Below are positions 17,139-26,106 of a DNA stretch of 64,000 nucleotides, one piece after another. This DNA comes from Lysinibacillus pakistanensis (GTDB lineage Bacteria; Bacillota; Bacilli; Bacillales_A; Planococcaceae), in assembly GCF_030123245.1 (NCBI RefSeq), contig NZ_CP126101.1, positions 3,284,501-3,348,500 on the forward strand. Direction: 5' to 3'. Each line of letters opens with the position of its first letter. Position 1 is the first letter of the stretch. The notes beneath the pieces were generated by a model. That model made no database searches. It worked only from the letters and a program-made list of their open reading frames with translations, and was not told where the DNA came from. A program made the position numbers and the translations under genes.

Positions 17139-17637
17139 GTATGCCCACCTCTTTCACGTTTTATCTTTAATACAATTGAAGTTAAAGTAGGTTCTGAGGT
17201 TTTTCGTGTAAACTTATCCATGCGATTGAACTAAATATAGTTACAGAAAATTCAGTTTCATTTACTTCGTTAAACTATTCTAATGCACGCTAGTGATTTG
17301 TTTCTAAAATAAATCTATGTTATTTCCTCCTATTAGAAAACGATAAATAAGATTACTTTTAATTATTGGCTTTTCATCATCAATCAGGTATGACTTTTCC
17401 ATTAGAAAACAAATTTGGAGCGGGATTGATTTATGTGAATTTTTTTATACCAAGCCTTATTGGCATAATATTGCAAACCACGATATATTGCATGTACATG
17501 TGTGTTGTTTAAGCTTAAAAAATCCCCTCATCTTTCCATACTCAGGGCTGTGGTCCACTACAATCTCAACTGTTCTATAACCATTTGAAAGCCCTCTAGT
17601 TAATTCATAAGGAATCTTTACATGAAACAAATTACGT
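17139..17637. other. gap with a possible decayed coding fragment
   Basis: Promoter region of the CPBP gene plus about 350 bp without a clear gene. On the minus strand near 17480-17630 a frame reads IPYELTRGLSNGYRTVEIVV then DHSPEYGKMRGFF. Near 17520 coding character seems to move to another frame (THVHAIYRGLQYYANKAWYK) and ends. No start is visible and I do not recognise the family. It may be a frameshifted relic or chance. Confidence 0.3.
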
Positions 17638-17678
17638 AATTATACTGAAGAATTTGCAACAAAATCTTCAGTATAATT
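17638..17678 (-). terminator. terminator of the divergent ABC operon
   Basis: AATTATACTGAAGA and TCTTCAGTATAATT form a long stem; it follows the last permease gene. Confidence 0.8.
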
Positions 17679-17711
17679 GCACTTTATTAATAGAATCAAG
17701 ACTATATTAAA

Positions 17712-18431
17712 TTAACGAACATTACGATATAAAAACAACCAAGCAGAAATGGTTAATAATAATACTACCCAAGAAAATTGAACCGCTAGCCCTGACCATT
17801 TATCCAATAATGTATTTACCTCAGGTATTGAAAAAAGATTCAATGTAGCAAGAGTAGGTAAAAATTTTGCCAACTGAGAAATTGCAAACAACATTTGGCT
17901 AAGTCCCAAAATAAGCGGTAACATGATAGCGATTGGTGCTATAAGTGATTTTGTTATAATTGATAAGGCAGAGGTAATCCAAGCTAATTGAATCCAACTA
18001 AGTATGGGGAGAGAAATACTTCCAAGTAACCGTATGATTAAAGTACCTGTCCATTCCATATCATGTTGAAAAAAAAGAACAAGTAAACTAAGTACACTTG
18101 AAACTATTCCTGTAAACACTACAATTATGGTAATATTCACAAATTTCACGCAAAATAATTTTAATCTAGATGGTTGTGTGAGAAGTGTTGTTCTTAAAGC
18201 AGAGTGCGAATATTCTTGTCCAAAACACCCCGCACTGGCAACAATAATTCCTGGGTGACCTAAATAGAGAGCTTGCAAGCACAGAGAAAGTATCTCCTTC
18301 TCACTCCCTGCCTTCGGGGTATCGGATGTTAATAAGAAAAGTAAGGGAACGATAATAGCTCCGATTACACCTAAAATACACCAACCAAAAGAAAAAAATT
18401 TAGTTTTCTCACTACGTAACGCGGTGTACAT
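17712..18431 (-). CDS. ABC transporter permease (second of pair)
   Basis: 239-residue ABC-2-like membrane protein with six hydrophobic helices (near 18-38, 60-80, 95-120, 135-160, 165-190, 213-232). Its ATG overlaps the TGA of the upstream permease (TGATG) and has GGAGGG eight bases before. A TTG three bases upstream is possible. The segment GQEYSHSALRTTLLTQPSRLKLF closely parallels GASEYKHHTLRTTLLSQSSR in its neighbour, so the two permeases arose by duplication. Substrate unknown. Confidence 0.82.
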   Translation of the reverse strand: MYTALRSEKTKFFSFGWCILGVIGAIIVPLLFLLTSDTPKAGSEKEILSLCLQALYLGHPGIIVASAGCFGQEYSHSALRTTLLTQPSRLKLFCVKFVNITIIVVFTGIVSSVLSLLVLFFQHDMEWTGTLIIRLLGSISLPILSWIQLAWITSALSIITKSLIAPIAIMLPLILGLSQMLFAISQLAKFLPTLATLNLFSIPEVNTLLDKWSGLAVQFSWVVLLLTISAWLFLYRNVR

Positions 18432-19219
18432 CAATATTTCCCTCCTACATCATTACGAATAAAAGCGTAATAAGATGTGATTAAAGTTAATATTAGCCAT
18501 ATGAGCAGTACCATGCCTCCGTTTAATGGATCATGTTTTAAAGGGTATGTTGGTGTTGCAAAGAGAAGATTACCTGCTGCCACAGGGAGATACTGCCCCC
18601 ATTCCCATCTTTGCGCTAAATAATTTCCAAGATTATAAATCTGAGGAACCAAAAAAGCTAAAGGTATTATAGCATTTCTAAAGAGCATCCCGATCCCAAA
18701 AGAAAGTATGGTTAGTAAAATCCAATCCAGCACTGAAAAACCAATAAACTGCCAAGCTATTGTACTTAAATAAAATGGATGTAACCCTTGTTCCCCCAAA
18801 CTAAAATGCGTGAAAAAAATTGTAGTAGTAATCGCTAAAAATGATATAAATGTACTGCATATTAAAAGTGCGAGTACTTTCGCACAAAAAACCTTTATAC
18901 GACTACTTTGACTTAGTAAGGTTGTACGTAGTGTATGATGTTTATATTCACTTGCCCCTATAATTCCTCCAAAAACAACCATCAGTAATAACCCAAATGG
19001 CACTATATCAAATCCAAAATAATCCAAAGGCGGTAACGCTTCCACTAATTGCGGGTGAGTTTCTGGTGTCGCGTCTAAACCAATTTGAACATAGCTTTTT
19101 GCTGTGATAAATGCAAGTAATGGTTGAATAACGACAACTAAAGCACAAATTACCCACCACACTCTACTTGAACAAATCTTTATTAGTTCAAATCGTATGG
19201 TCCTAGAAAAAGTCGTCAT
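18431..19219 (-). CDS. ABC transporter permease (first of pair)
   Basis: 262-residue membrane protein starting MTTFSRTIRFELIKICSSRV, with six hydrophobic helices and a paralogue of the next gene. The ATG at 19219 lies inside the end of the ATPase gene, preceded by AAGGAGGTGAAG, so it is translationally coupled. Forms an exporter with the ATPase and the second permease; the whole unit is divergent from an AgrA/AgrC-like pair that may control it. Confidence 0.85.
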   Translation of the reverse strand: MTTFSRTIRFELIKICSSRVWWVICALVVVIQPLLAFITAKSYVQIGLDATPETHPQLVEALPPLDYFGFDIVPFGLLLMVVFGGIIGASEYKHHTLRTTLLSQSSRIKVFCAKVLALLICSTFISFLAITTTIFFTHFSLGEQGLHPFYLSTIAWQFIGFSVLDWILLTILSFGIGMLFRNAIIPLAFLVPQIYNLGNYLAQRWEWGQYLPVAAGNLLFATPTYPLKHDPLNGGMVLLIWLILTLITSYYAFIRNDVGGKY

Positions 19220-19940
19220 CTTTTGCTTCACCTCCTTCTGTAAGAGAAAAGAACACATCCTCCAATGATTCTAGATTTTTCATAACATGCTGAAGTTCAC
19301 CAGTTGCTATTACTTTTCCGTGATTAATAATAACTACATCGTCTGCCACAGCTTCCACTTCGGAAAGAAGATGTGATGACAACAAAATCGTCTTTCCCAT
19401 GTCTGATTGCTGACGAATAAATTTTCTAAACCAGCGAATTCCTGTTGGATCAAGTCCATTGGTTGGTTCATCAAGAACAATATATTGAGGGTCTCCCAAA
19501 AGAGCTACTGCCAGTCCAAGACGTTGTCCTTCACCCAATGATAAAGTTCCCAGCCTAGCTTTGCTTTTTTCTGATAAACCGACTATTTTCAATACTTCGG
19601 ACACACGACGGAAAGAAATGTTGTTACTTTGTGCTATGATTTTCAGATGGGTTTTTACCCTTCTAGAAGGCGTACCACCTATACCGTCAAATGCTGCTCC
19701 TACCACTTTCAATGGAGTATTAAATGTTACATAGTTACTTCCACCAAAAGTTGCCGTTCCTGTTGAACGATCAAGTCCTAACAAAATACGAAGTGTGGAG
19801 CTTTTTCCTGCACCATTTGGTCCAAGGAAGGCTGTGATTCTCCCTTCTTTCGCTTCAAATGACACATCTTTTAAAATATCTTTTTCTCCATGTCGCTTAC
19901 ATAATTGTGATATAACAATATTTTTTGTAGTATTCGTCAA
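19203..19940 (-). CDS. ABC transporter ATP-binding protein
   Basis: 245-residue ATPase: Walker A GPNGAGKSS, signature LSLGEGQRLG, Walker B YIVLDEPTNGLD, switch LSSHLLSEVE. The signature LSLGEGQ is a variant of LSGGQ. It is the first gene of a three-gene exporter operon. The 362-bp upstream gap is shared with the divergent response-regulator gene, a common arrangement when the regulator controls the transporter. Confidence 0.9.
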   Translation of the reverse strand: MTNTTKNIVISQLCKRHGEKDILKDVSFEAKEGRITAFLGPNGAGKSSTLRILLGLDRSTGTATFGGSNYVTFNTPLKVVGAAFDGIGGTPSRRVKTHLKIIAQSNNISFRRVSEVLKIVGLSEKSKARLGTLSLGEGQRLGLAVALLGDPQYIVLDEPTNGLDPTGIRWFRKFIRQQSDMGKTILLSSHLLSEVEAVADDVVIINHGKVIATGELQHVMKNLESLEDVFFSLTEGGEAKDDDFF

Positions 19941-20113
19941 TATAAATATCTCCTTTGAAATTAGTATTGATTAACAGAATTTCAGTTTCTAAATTAAACA
20001 AATAGGAACTTAACATCGTTAATGGTTTCAGATAACTAAAAATATGTTTTAATAATAATCTATTTTTAAGCTATTTTTCTTATGTGTAACAAACTGCAAG
20101 TTATATGTAATTG

Positions 20114-20142
20114 TTGACATTATTGCTATTCTAGTCTAATGA
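20114..20142 (+). promoter_or_regulatory. candidate sigma-A promoter of the LytTR two-component operon
   Basis: TTGACA, 17-base spacer, TAATGA. It lies about 160 bp upstream of the response regulator gene. TACTGTCTA occurs twice further downstream (20168-20176 and 20261-20269), possible regulator half-sites. Confidence 0.45.
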
Positions 20143-20302
20143 TAGAGAATAGGATCTTTTCTAATAATACTGTCTAATTAAACTGATTATGGAAGATGGT
20201 TGTAAAATGGTAGAAGTGGTAAACTATAAAAATAACAAGCATTTTCAGAATGTCTCAGGTTACTGTCTAGGACAAATATAGTAAGAATTTAGGAGTGAAA
20301 CG

Positions 20303-21016
20303 ATGGTAATAAAAGTTGCTATTTGTGATGATATTCCAGTTATTGCAAAGGCTATCGAAGATTTAATGTTAGAATATGACTCCTCGTTATTTGATATCGA
20401 TATATTCTACAATCCTTTTCGTTTAATTGAATTACTTAAAGAAAATTCATATGATTTGTTTATTTTAGATTTTGAGTTTCCAAATCTATCGGGAATAGAG
20501 ATTGCCGAGACCATTAGAAAAAATAATTATAATTGTCCAATTATCTTTATTACAAATTTCAAAGAATATATGGAAAAGGCTTTTAAGGTTAACACTTTTG
20601 ATTACATTTTAAAACCAGTTACAAAAGACAAACTATATCCTACCTTGAATCGAGCTATTAAATATTTAGATTTAGATGATTCAAAATTTATGTTTACATT
20701 TAACAAAGTTTTTTACAGTCTTTCTTTTAGTGAAATTATTTACTTTGAAAAAAATAAAAGGAAAGTACTTATTCACACACCCTCTGATATATATGAAACG
20801 ATTCTTCAAACAAAAGCCCTTTTATCCAAAATTAATGATAATTTTGTGCAGGTCCACAACTCGTTTATTGTTAATGTTAGATATGTAAAACAAATTAGCA
20901 ATAATACAATTACTGCCAATTTAAATGATAAGCAAACTGTTGAAATACCAATAAGTCGTAAATTTATAGATAGTGCCAGAAAACAAATACTGATGAAGTT
21001 AAGAGACTTAATATAA
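20303..21016 (+). CDS. LytTR-family response regulator (AgrA-like)
   Basis: 237 residues. The receiver domain has acidic CDD, phosphoacceptor Asp in LFILDFEFPN, the FITNF threonine segment and DYILKPV lysine. The C-terminal LytTR domain runs from FTFNKVFYSLSFSEIIYFEKNKRKV through FVQVHNSFIVNVRYVKQI. AGGAGTGAAACG precedes the ATG. It overlaps the kinase gene (TAATG). Probably controls the divergent ABC exporter; no AgrD-like peptide gene was found next to it. Confidence 0.92.
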   Translation: MVIKVAICDDIPVIAKAIEDLMLEYDSSLFDIDIFYNPFRLIELLKENSYDLFILDFEFPNLSGIEIAETIRKNNYNCPIIFITNFKEYMEKAFKVNTFDYILKPVTKDKLYPTLNRAIKYLDLDDSKFMFTFNKVFYSLSFSEIIYFEKNKRKVLIHTPSDIYETILQTKALLSKINDNFVQVHNSFIVNVRYVKQISNNTITANLNDKQTVEIPISRKFIDSARKQILMKLRDLI

Positions 21017-22188
21017 TGAAAGACACGATCGTTACATTTTTCAACTTTAATAATTTTCCTTATATACTTATCAATATGATCTTCACTGCTTTATTGTTTT
21101 TAGTTATCGTAAAGAGGACTCAGATAGATTTGAAAAAAGAGTTCCTTTTGGTAATTTATTTACTATTTATGTTTTTAATCTGTGATTTCGTTTCGTTTTT
21201 TATTACGAGAGTGGTATCCCGATTAGAAAGTTATAATTCAAATTTTCTCTTTATGGCTGTAGGGGGAGGTATGGCTATAATTTTAAAACTAATGGCTGTA
21301 TCTGTTTTTAAAATTATCTTTCCTCGAAAGAGTAAATTAAAGAGACCTTTAAATGTTTTTCTCCTAATGACACTAATTTCTATACCAATCATATCGATTT
21401 GTATGTTAAGCACTGCTGTAATATCTGAAATTCATATTATTAATCAACCTAATTTTATTTTTATATTGATTGCTACTTTTATTATTTATATGAATTTATG
21501 CATACTATATCTTTATATAACCCTCGGAAATTTTTATGAAAAGCTTGAAAAAACTAAAACGCAAAAAAAAGTGTTTGAATCAGAATTGAAATTTTTCAAA
21601 CAACTAAAGGATTCACAATCTAAACTATATTCAATGAAGCATGACTTAAAAAATCAATACGTAGTTCTATTGGGTATGTTAAGTCAGGGAGATACTGCTG
21701 GAGCTGAAAAATATCTTCAAAATTCGATACAGACAATCGAACACATTGATTATTATTTTACAAATAACTATGTGCTAAATTATCTTCTGAATGAAAAAAA
21801 ATCTATTGCTGAAAGAAATGGAATAACTTTAAACGTTAAATCTTTCTTTTCTGAAATGATTAAATTAGATACTGATATTTTTGCAGTTGTGCTTGGAAAT
21901 TTAATAGATAATTCTATAAACGCAGTCTTACGTTTATTTAATTCTAAAGAAAAAGAGATTTCACTTCTTATCAAACAACTTGATAATAACCTACTTATAG
22001 AAATTTCAAATGTATTTGATACTGCGGAGCTTCAAACTCGAAAGAATAGACGATTCGAGGGAATAGGAATTAAAAATGTGAAAAGAATTGTAGAAGAGTA
22101 TGGTGGAATTTATAATCAATGGATTCAAGATAATCAGTATATCGTAAGTATACTTTTACTCAATGTAAATGAAAAAGAAGATGAATGA
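21016..22188 (+). CDS. sensor histidine kinase, AgrC/GHKL type
   Basis: 390-residue membrane kinase. The N-terminal half holds six hydrophobic helices (residues about 12-165). A coiled linker follows, then the phosphoacceptor region SMKHDLKNQYVVLLG and the GHKL ATPase with N-box LGNLIDNSINAV and G-box FEGIGIKNVKRIV. This layout is that of AgrC, CitS/ComD-like kinases, which commonly sense peptides. Start overlaps the regulator stop. Ligand unknown. Confidence 0.9.
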   Translation: MKDTIVTFFNFNNFPYILINMIFTALLFLVIVKRTQIDLKKEFLLVIYLLFMFLICDFVSFFITRVVSRLESYNSNFLFMAVGGGMAIILKLMAVSVFKIIFPRKSKLKRPLNVFLLMTLISIPIISICMLSTAVISEIHIINQPNFIFILIATFIIYMNLCILYLYITLGNFYEKLEKTKTQKKVFESELKFFKQLKDSQSKLYSMKHDLKNQYVVLLGMLSQGDTAGAEKYLQNSIQTIEHIDYYFTNNYVLNYLLNEKKSIAERNGITLNVKSFFSEMIKLDTDIFAVVLGNLIDNSINAVLRLFNSKEKEISLLIKQLDNNLLIEISNVFDTAELQTRKNRRFEGIGIKNVKRIVEEYGGIYNQWIQDNQYIVSILLLNVNEKEDE

Positions 22189-22206
22189 AATAGCTAAAAT
22201 AGAAGA

Positions 22207-22252
22207 AACTCACTCATTTTGAAAAAAAGATTAGTCAAAATGAGTGAGTTTA
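22207..22252 (+). terminator. terminator of the LytTR two-component operon
   Basis: AACTCACTCATTTTGA pairs with TCAAAATGAGTGAGTT, followed by a TTAAT tract. Confidence 0.8.
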
Positions 22253-22302
22253 ATATTGATAAGAATTACCCCGATAATTGAAATAGGTAAATTCCAAATA
22301 TA

Positions 22303-22863
22303 CTACTTTTTTATTAGTTTCTTTCTCCATAAATGTTCCATATTTATTTTATTGTTTACGTAACTTAATACAAATACATCAGGATTACTAAGATTCTTCC
22401 AACAGTCAAAATCAAAGCTGTTATCATAATTCTTTAGCAGTAGAGACATTAAATTCCCGTGTGTAACAATTATTGTGTTTTCAACTTCACGGTTAAAAGC
22501 TTCATCTACAACGTTTACTATTCGATTCATAGCTTCTTTACTCGATTCTCCCCCTTCAAATTTCAACTCAGAATCATCGAATGTTGCTTTAAGTTTTTCA
22601 GGCCAGTCTGGTAAATCCAGTGTACTTAGTATGCGTTCCGACAAACGTTCATCAATCTCTATTCTTATGTTTGTTTCCTTACTTATTGGTTCTACTGACT
22701 GAATTGCTCGTAAAAAGGGACTTGATATGATTCGGTCAATTTTAATATTTGATAAAAAGTCAGATAAATATTTCGCTTGTGTAAATCCCATTTCCGTTAG
22801 TGGTGACTCCGGAGGCTGCCCCTGTGCTTCACAATGTCTCACAATATATATCTTTTTTTTCAT
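22303..22863 (-). CDS. histidine phosphatase family protein
   Basis: 186-residue phosphatase of the phosphoglycerate-mutase-like superfamily. The catalytic RHCEAQG motif is at the N-terminus (IYIVRHCEA), the second Arg region is ISSPFLRAIQSVEPI, and the distal catalytic His is in IIVTHGNLMSLLL. GGAGGATACTTTGT precedes the ATG. It is monocistronic. Substrate cannot be told from the sequence. Confidence 0.9.
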   Translation of the reverse strand: MKKKIYIVRHCEAQGQPPESPLTEMGFTQAKYLSDFLSNIKIDRIISSPFLRAIQSVEPISKETNIRIEIDERLSERILSTLDLPDWPEKLKATFDDSELKFEGGESSKEAMNRIVNVVDEAFNREVENTIIVTHGNLMSLLLKNYDNSFDFDCWKNLSNPDVFVLSYVNNKINMEHLWRKKLIKK

Positions 22864-22982
22864 ACAAAGTATCCTCCAATTATATATAAGACTAATTTCT
22901 ATGATAATTTAAAGCAGTTATGACGAATGAATTCGAATCAATGCCTTCGCATGATTAATGCTTTTCAAAAATTCTACAATAA

Positions 22983-23543
22983 TTAATCTAACCTTTTTCT
23001 TCTATTTAAAATGAAAAACACAACAATGCCAATGGCTACTGCCACTGTAGCCCAAATATATTTTTGATTTCTACTATGTTTACCACTTAAATTAACTTCT
23101 TCAATGGGGGGCTGTCCTTCTCCAAGTATCTCCAAATCCTCCTGTGAATAACTCAAAACACGGGTACGATTACACATGGATGATACAAGAGATTTTGCCT
23201 CGTATATAATTGATTCGTTAGCATAAACCAAATATTCTTCTCCCTTTATAAAATTATATCCACAATCTCCTCCACCTTGACCAGTAGTAATGATAATTTG
23301 TGATTGTTCAACACCCTTCCAAGTGTTGGTTACCTCAAAAAGAACTGATTTAGTTGTATATCCTTTTAAACTTCGTTTCTCTTTTATATCAACAACTTTC
23401 CCACTAAATACGGCTTTTGAAAGTTCAAACTCTTCTTCTACACTTGGTAAATCTGCACACGAACAAGCACTTGTAATCGAAGGAAAAGAGCCTATCATAA
23501 AAATGAAAGCCAGAATTGTCATTGCTTTCCTCAAATAAATCAT
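22983..23543 (-). CDS. TIMP-like secreted/membrane-anchored protein
   Basis: 186 residues. A signal peptide ends at SITSACSCA, leaving a mature N-terminus CSCADLP as in tissue-inhibitor-of-metalloproteinase-like (OB-fold) proteins. The strands VFSGKVVDIKE and SVLFEVTNTWKG and later Cys residues (GGGDCGYNF, SSMCNRTR) fit that family. A C-terminal helix (near 160-180) plus RRKRLD tail anchors it in the membrane. The ATG at 23543 is preceded by GGGTGA; a GTG five codons earlier is less likely. The role in bacteria is unclear. Confidence 0.78.
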   Translation of the reverse strand: MIYLRKAMTILAFIFMIGSFPSITSACSCADLPSVEEEFELSKAVFSGKVVDIKEKRSLKGYTTKSVLFEVTNTWKGVEQSQIIITTGQGGGDCGYNFIKGEEYLVYANESIIYEAKSLVSSMCNRTRVLSYSQEDLEILGEGQPPIEEVNLSGKHSRNQKYIWATVAVAIGIVVFFILNRRKRLD

Positions 23544-23656
23544 CCCAATTTCACCCACTATACCTAGGTTTAGTATTTTTTATAATATACTACTAATGTT
23601 AACATAAAAACCCGGTTTTGCTTGGTAATCTTATTCAATGTCCCTTTTCATAAATA

Positions 23657-23697
23657 AAGACGCTTTCCTTGTTACGGAAAAGCGCCCCAATTGAATA
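23657..23697. repeat. hairpin repeat, copy 1
   Basis: GCTTTCCTTGTTACGGAAAAGC forms a hairpin followed by GCCCCAATTGAATA. A close relative lies at 25666-25716. Confidence 0.6.
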
Positions 23698-23792
23698 CCA
23701 AAAATTAAAAAGCTTCAAATATTGATCTGTAGGTTTGAGTATAAAAATAACTAATTACAAAAACATCAATTAATAAAGTATTTGGTTTATAT

Positions 23793-24842
23793 TTAGTTTG
23801 TTATTTTAATAAACGATTCTTCTTCATTCTTCAATAGGAATTGAACAGTATATTTGTCATCTTGAATTACCTCTTTCGTTTCCGGTAATGCTAAGTAATC
23901 TTGAACAGCCTTTTCAATTTCTTTTATTATTTCTTCAGAAGGTGGTTGATTAAAATCCGTTTTTATTGAAACATAGGAGTGTCCTTTCCTCACTTTATAG
24001 GATAGCCCAGTCAGTTGATAAGTCGATTTCCCAGCCATTGCATCATAAATATCAGATGAAATATATGCCCAACGATTATCTTGTCTTCGATGTTCGAAGT
24101 TAAAAGTCGTCACTTCAATATCTTTTACATTCAATTTTTGGGATTTTATTTCTTTATCGATATCCGCAATAATTTGTTCTGACTGTTGAATATGATCAGG
24201 CATATCAATTAAAACAATATTGGAAAACCATGTTCTTTTAACCCCTGCTAATTCATAATCTGCTTCCTGGGCATATCCATTGGCTGTGAATACTTGCTTC
24301 ACAATTTCGCATACCTTTTCATATGTGTCATCTTCTTGATTATTTGTGTGATACGGTACTTCAATTTCTTCCGAAAACTTTAATTCATATTGGTCATAGC
24401 CGTTTTCATAAAGATAATTTGTTATCTTCGCTTCAAGGTCATTTATTGCCTGCTTTAATGTAGAATCTTTCAAAATGAGTGATATTTCAATTGTATATGG
24501 CGATGGTGTGATTCCCACAAAATTAACAGTGTACCCTTCCTTTTTGGCTAATTCTGCGAGTTGAGATGTTAAATCGGGATTATACTGTCCATCTGAAAAA
24601 CTTGGCGTAATAGAAATTGGTAGTATCCTCTCCGCTATCTTTGCCATTGTCGGCGAATAGATTGGCGAAGTAAGCATAAGAAGCATACAAACTGCTACAG
24701 CAATCCAAACGTACTGTTTTATATTATGTTTTTTACTTTTATGTACATTCTGCATTATCTTACGTTTAAGTTGATCTTTGGATTTGTCCGTTAGCTTTAA
24801 TTCTTCTCCCAGTTTATTAAATTGTTCATCTAAAGATTTCAC
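23793..24842 (-). CDS. membrane anti-sigma-like protein (DUF4030 type)
   Basis: 349 residues: a cytosolic N-terminal 43 residues rich in Lys/Glu, one membrane helix (near 44-62), and a large outside domain built of repeated alpha/beta units (SQLAELAKKEGYTVNFVGIT, EISLILKD..., SIKTDFNQPPSEEIIKEIEK). It resembles DUF4030 proteins paired with ECF sigma factors. The start is GTG behind GGAGGGTTTACCA and overlaps the sigma gene end by 17 nt. Likely holds the sigma factor at the membrane; the signal is unknown. Confidence 0.75.
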   Translation of the reverse strand: MKSLDEQFNKLGEELKLTDKSKDQLKRKIMQNVHKSKKHNIKQYVWIAVAVCMLLMLTSPIYSPTMAKIAERILPISITPSFSDGQYNPDLTSQLAELAKKEGYTVNFVGITPSPYTIEISLILKDSTLKQAINDLEAKITNYLYENGYDQYELKFSEEIEVPYHTNNQEDDTYEKVCEIVKQVFTANGYAQEADYELAGVKRTWFSNIVLIDMPDHIQQSEQIIADIDKEIKSQKLNVKDIEVTTFNFEHRRQDNRWAYISSDIYDAMAGKSTYQLTGLSYKVRKGHSYVSIKTDFNQPPSEEIIKEIEKAVQDYLALPETKEVIQDDKYTVQFLLKNEEESFIKITN

Positions 24843-25344
24843 TGGTAAACCCTCCTTTAATCAACTCATTTTTTAGTTCAATTAACGCTCTTTTTAACGT
24901 CATTTTCACTTTACTTTCTGACCAGTTTAAAATAAGAGCTGTTTCTGCCGTTGAAAATTCTTTTAACTTCCGCAATATGATGACATGCCTGTATGTAGGC
25001 TTTAATTGTTGAATCGTTCTGTATAATTGTTCCGTTTGAAAGTTCATCGCTACGATTTGCTCAGGTGTTGGCTTGTAATCTTTCTCTTCCATCGTTAAAC
25101 CCAAAAAATGCTGCAAAGGATGTTTTTTTCGGAAATAGTCCTTGGTCACATTGTGTGCTATCGTAAATAGCCATGTTTTCTCAGAGGACTTTTGTTCAAA
25201 TTGCTGTTTATGTCTATAAGCTTTTATAAAGGTTTCCTGTGTTAAATCCTCTGCTTGTTGATAGTCTCTCACCATTAATAGTATGTAGGTTAAAACCGAT
25301 TCACCATATTGATCGATCCATTCGGTCAATTCCTCTTGTTCCAA
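24826..25344 (-). CDS. ECF RNA polymerase sigma factor (second)
   Basis: 172 residues with sigma region 2 (YILLMVRDYQQAEDLTQETFIKAYRH and KTWLFTIAHNVTKDYFRKK) and region 4 (LKPTYRHVIILRKLKEFSTAE and SKVKMTLKRALIELKNEL). The start is TTG preceded by GGAGGGAGCAGC; there is no ATG alternative nearby. It overlaps the membrane partner gene. A CGTCTA -10 element lies 27 bp upstream of the start. Confidence 0.92.
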   Translation of the reverse strand: MEQEELTEWIDQYGESVLTYILLMVRDYQQAEDLTQETFIKAYRHKQQFEQKSSEKTWLFTIAHNVTKDYFRKKHPLQHFLGLTMEEKDYKPTPEQIVAMNFQTEQLYRTIQQLKPTYRHVIILRKLKEFSTAETALILNWSESKVKMTLKRALIELKNELIKGGFTSEIFR

Positions 25345-25370
25345 AGCTGCTCCCTCCTTTTCTATATACT

Positions 25371-25398
25371 TAGACGTAAATTAAAATGAGCTCGTCAC
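25371..25398 (-). promoter_or_regulatory. possible ECF promoter
   Basis: Minus strand: GTGACG, 16-base spacer, CGTCTA. The -10 is identical to that of the first ECF operon; the -35 is weaker than consensus. Confidence 0.4.
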
Positions 25399-25665
25399 GT
25401 TTTAAACAATAAAACTAAAATAATTAAAATTAGACACTCCACCAAAATTAAAAAAGCATAATCCAAATTAATGCTTTTTGAAATCTTCTTCGTAACTCCA
25501 TTGGAATAGTGTTTAACGTAATGAACTCATTATCTTTCACTCTCCTACTATTTAAATCTAATACTCTAAAGTCTATTTGTTCACGGAGATTCTTTTTCAG
25601 ACGAGAATATTCAAGAATCTTGACAATAACGTATTGCTGAATCATTAGAGACCTTCAAATACAAG

Positions 25666-25716
25666 AAAAAAGACACTTTCCTTTTTACAGAAAAGCGCCA
25701 GATTGTTGAATAATGT
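25666..25716. repeat. hairpin repeat, copy 2
   Basis: AAAAAGACACTTTCCTTTTT then ACAGAAAAGCGCCAGATTGTTGAA. It shares structure and sequence with 23657-23697, and the 3' part with 16321-16333. Confidence 0.55.
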
Positions 25717-25792
25717 CCAGCTTCTATTAGCTGATTTGTTGAATATTAGAAGAATTTTTATTTGCTTGTTTAATAAAAGACAGTTATAAATA

Positions 25793-26106
25793 CTATTCTT
25801 TATAATTAGGCTGAATATAGCCAAATTTAATTCCTTTAGTTACAGCTTCTAATGAAGAAGATACATTCAACTTGTCAAATATATGCTGAATATGATTAGA
25901 AACTGTACGTTCGCTAGCAAAAACAATGGAAGCAATATCCTTACGCTTATATCCATTGGCTAGTAATTGTAAAATTTGTTTTTCACTATCAGTCAATTCT
26001 TCAACAAATTCCGAGGGCTTTGGAAAATAGTCAGTACCATTATTAATATCAATTAATATTTCCAATAATTTATCTGGCATAATATTTTTATTAGACGGAT
26101 TGTAAT
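25793..26106 (-). pseudogene. LuxR-type HTH regulator, N-terminus lost at the IS30 element
   Basis: Only the C-terminal part of a NarL/FixJ-type response regulator remains. It has the linker and HTH: LTDSEKQILQLLANGYKRKD, then IVFASERTVSNHIQHIFDKL. An ATG at 26080 opens a 95-codon frame. The frame stays open upstream (NPSNKNI before MPDKLLE) until it hits the IS30 boundary, and that is the position where a receiver domain should end. No receiver sequence is found on the far side of the IS. So it is probably a truncated gene; a functional stand-alone HTH protein is less likely. Confidence 0.65.

Noticed and set aside
25448..25645. 65-codon minus-strand frame downstream of the truncated LuxR gene
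   Set aside because: A weak GAAGG site exists, but the product is unrecognisable and composition is not clearly coding; kept out of the gene list.
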